Below, piece by piece: positions 6,032 through 6,609 of a stretch of 6,609 bases of DNA. Location of the stretch: NCBI GenBank assembly GCA_013811715.1, contig JACCUS010000083.1, forward strand, positions 1-6,609, read 5' to 3'. This DNA comes from Nocardioidaceae bacterium (lineage in GTDB: Bacteria > Actinomycetota > Actinomycetes > Propionibacteriales > Nocardioidaceae). The notes under the pieces were generated by a model that saw nothing but the letters and a program-made list of their open reading frames with translations, ran no database searches and was not told the origin of the DNA. Position 1 is the stretch's first letter; the number at the start of each line of letters is the position of its first letter. A program made the position numbers and the translations under genes.

Positions 6032-6057
6032 TGGGTCGTATCTCAGTCGAGTTTCAG
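6019..6057 (+). promoter_or_regulatory. candidate MprA operator upstream of pepD (four phased direct repeats)
   Basis: TCTCAC (6019), TCTGGG (6030), TCTCAG (6041) and TTTCAG (6052) begin at exact 11-base steps in the 69-base mprB-pepD gap. The third and fourth units, with spacer TCGAG, closely mirror the first two units before mprA, which have spacer TCGCG. A possible -10, CATGAT (6068-6073), lies 10 bases after the last unit and 6 bases before the pepD ATG. Units 3 and 4 would then cover the -35 region, the usual place for a PhoB-type activator. This implies that pepD has its own promoter in addition to readthrough from mprAB. Binding by MprA is inferred. Confidence 0.65.
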
Positions 6058-6079
6058 CGTGCCGACGCATGATCAAACC

Positions 6080-6609
6080 ATGACGACGAGCGAGTTCCCC
6101 CCAGCCCAGCATGCGCTCTACCCGCCGACCACGCCTGCGGTCGCGCGTCGCGGCGGACGCTTGGTGGCCGCGGCCCTGCTCGTCGGCGCGCTGGCGGGCG
6201 GGGCGGCCGGCGTGGGCGGCGCAGCCGTGCTGGCCGAGACCTGGTCGCCTGACACCTCGCCGCCAGCTTCCGCCGCGGGACAACCGGCCCCGCTCTCGAC
6301 CAGCTCAGGCGGGGACTCCAGCGCACCGGAAGGCACCCCCGAGGCGGCCGCCGCAGAGGCCCTTCCCTCGGTTGTCAAGATCTACGCGACATCCGCCACC
6401 CAGAGCGGCTCCGGGTCGGGCATCGTGTTGACCGAGGACGGGGAGATCCTCACCAACAACCATGTGGTCGAGCTGGCGGCCTCCGGTGGCAAGCTCGCGG
6501 TCAGCTTCGACGACGGTAGGACGGCCGCGGCCTCGATCGTCGGCCGTGACCCGCTGACAGACCTGGCCGTGATCGACGCCGCCGGGGTCAGCGGGCTGAC
6601 CCCGGCGAC
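6080..6609 (+). CDS. pepD: HtrA/PepD-type membrane-anchored serine protease (partial)
   Basis: The first 176 codons of a trypsin-like HtrA/DegP protease, cut by the right edge. A cytoplasmic leader of about 27 residues ending RRGGR is followed by an Ala/Gly-rich membrane helix (about 28-52), a Pro/Ser/Thr linker (about 56-92) and the protease domain, beginning ALPSVVKIYATS. The chymotrypsin-fold signatures are SGSGSGIVLTEDGEILTNNHVV, with catalytic His128, and GRDPLTDLAVI, with catalytic Asp161. The nucleophile serine (expected in a GNSGGP-like motif) and any PDZ domain would lie beyond the window. The protein would sit on the outer face of the membrane and degrade or refold damaged envelope proteins. 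In M. tuberculosis pepD directly follows mprAB and is under MprA and SigE control, as the phased repeats suggest here. There is no Shine-Dalgarno sequence before the ATG, consistent with a leaderless transcript. Confidence 0.93.
   Translation, partial: MTTSEFPPAQHALYPPTTPAVARRGGRLVAAALLVGALAGGAAGVGGAAVLAETWSPDTSPPASAAGQPAPLSTSSGGDSSAPEGTPEAAAAEALPSVVKIYATSATQSGSGSGIVLTEDGEILTNNHVVELAASGGKLAVSFDDGRTAAASIVGRDPLTDLAVIDAAGVSGLTPA

Overview
The window is high-GC, gene-dense chromosomal DNA with frequent GTG starts, short or absent Shine-Dalgarno sequences and very short gene spacing. The gene content points to an actinobacterium. The mprA-mprB-pepD order and the close protein resemblance (from memory) to the Mycobacterium tuberculosis MprA, MprB and HisC2/Pat proteins support this. 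I infer a relative outside Mycobacterium, perhaps Nocardioidaceae, but the sequence alone does not prove the genus. I see no phage, transposon, CRISPR, rRNA or tRNA.

Layout. Minus strand, 1-1967: the 5' part of an ABC exporter subunit (cut by the left edge) lies downstream of a PLP-dependent aminotransferase of the HisC/Pat type. A 177-base gap with a GC-rich hairpin separates them. A 64-base divergent intergenic region (1968-2031) separates the aminotransferase from everything to its right. Plus strand, 2032-3825: a tight three-gene run encodes a small four-helix membrane protein (PF04020 type), a low-molecular-weight tyrosine-phosphatase-fold protein and a fructosamine-kinase-family protein, with gaps of 15 and 9 bases. 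Plus strand, 3873-6609: the MprAB two-component system, with a 4-base overlap between regulator and sensor genes, is followed by the start of an HtrA/PepD-type membrane-anchored serine protease that runs off the right edge.

How the genes work together. The phosphatase/kinase pair fits a protein-deglycation (ribulosamine repair) module. The kinase would phosphorylate ketoamine adducts on protein lysines so that they fall off, and the phosphatase-fold protein may act on phosphorylated sugar adducts rather than phosphotyrosine. MprB senses cell-envelope stress and phosphorylates MprA, which in mycobacteria controls its own operon and pepD. The best new observation here supports the same circuit: the short gaps before mprA and pepD each carry hexamers related to TCTCAG at an exact 11-base period (three copies before mprA, four before pepD). 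This is the geometry expected for an OmpR-family regulator and matches the reported 19-bp, two-subrepeat MprA box.

The window is mainly recognisable chromosomal genes. I found no convincing wholly new system. The points most worth checking are the phased operator arrays and the phosphatase/kinase pair.
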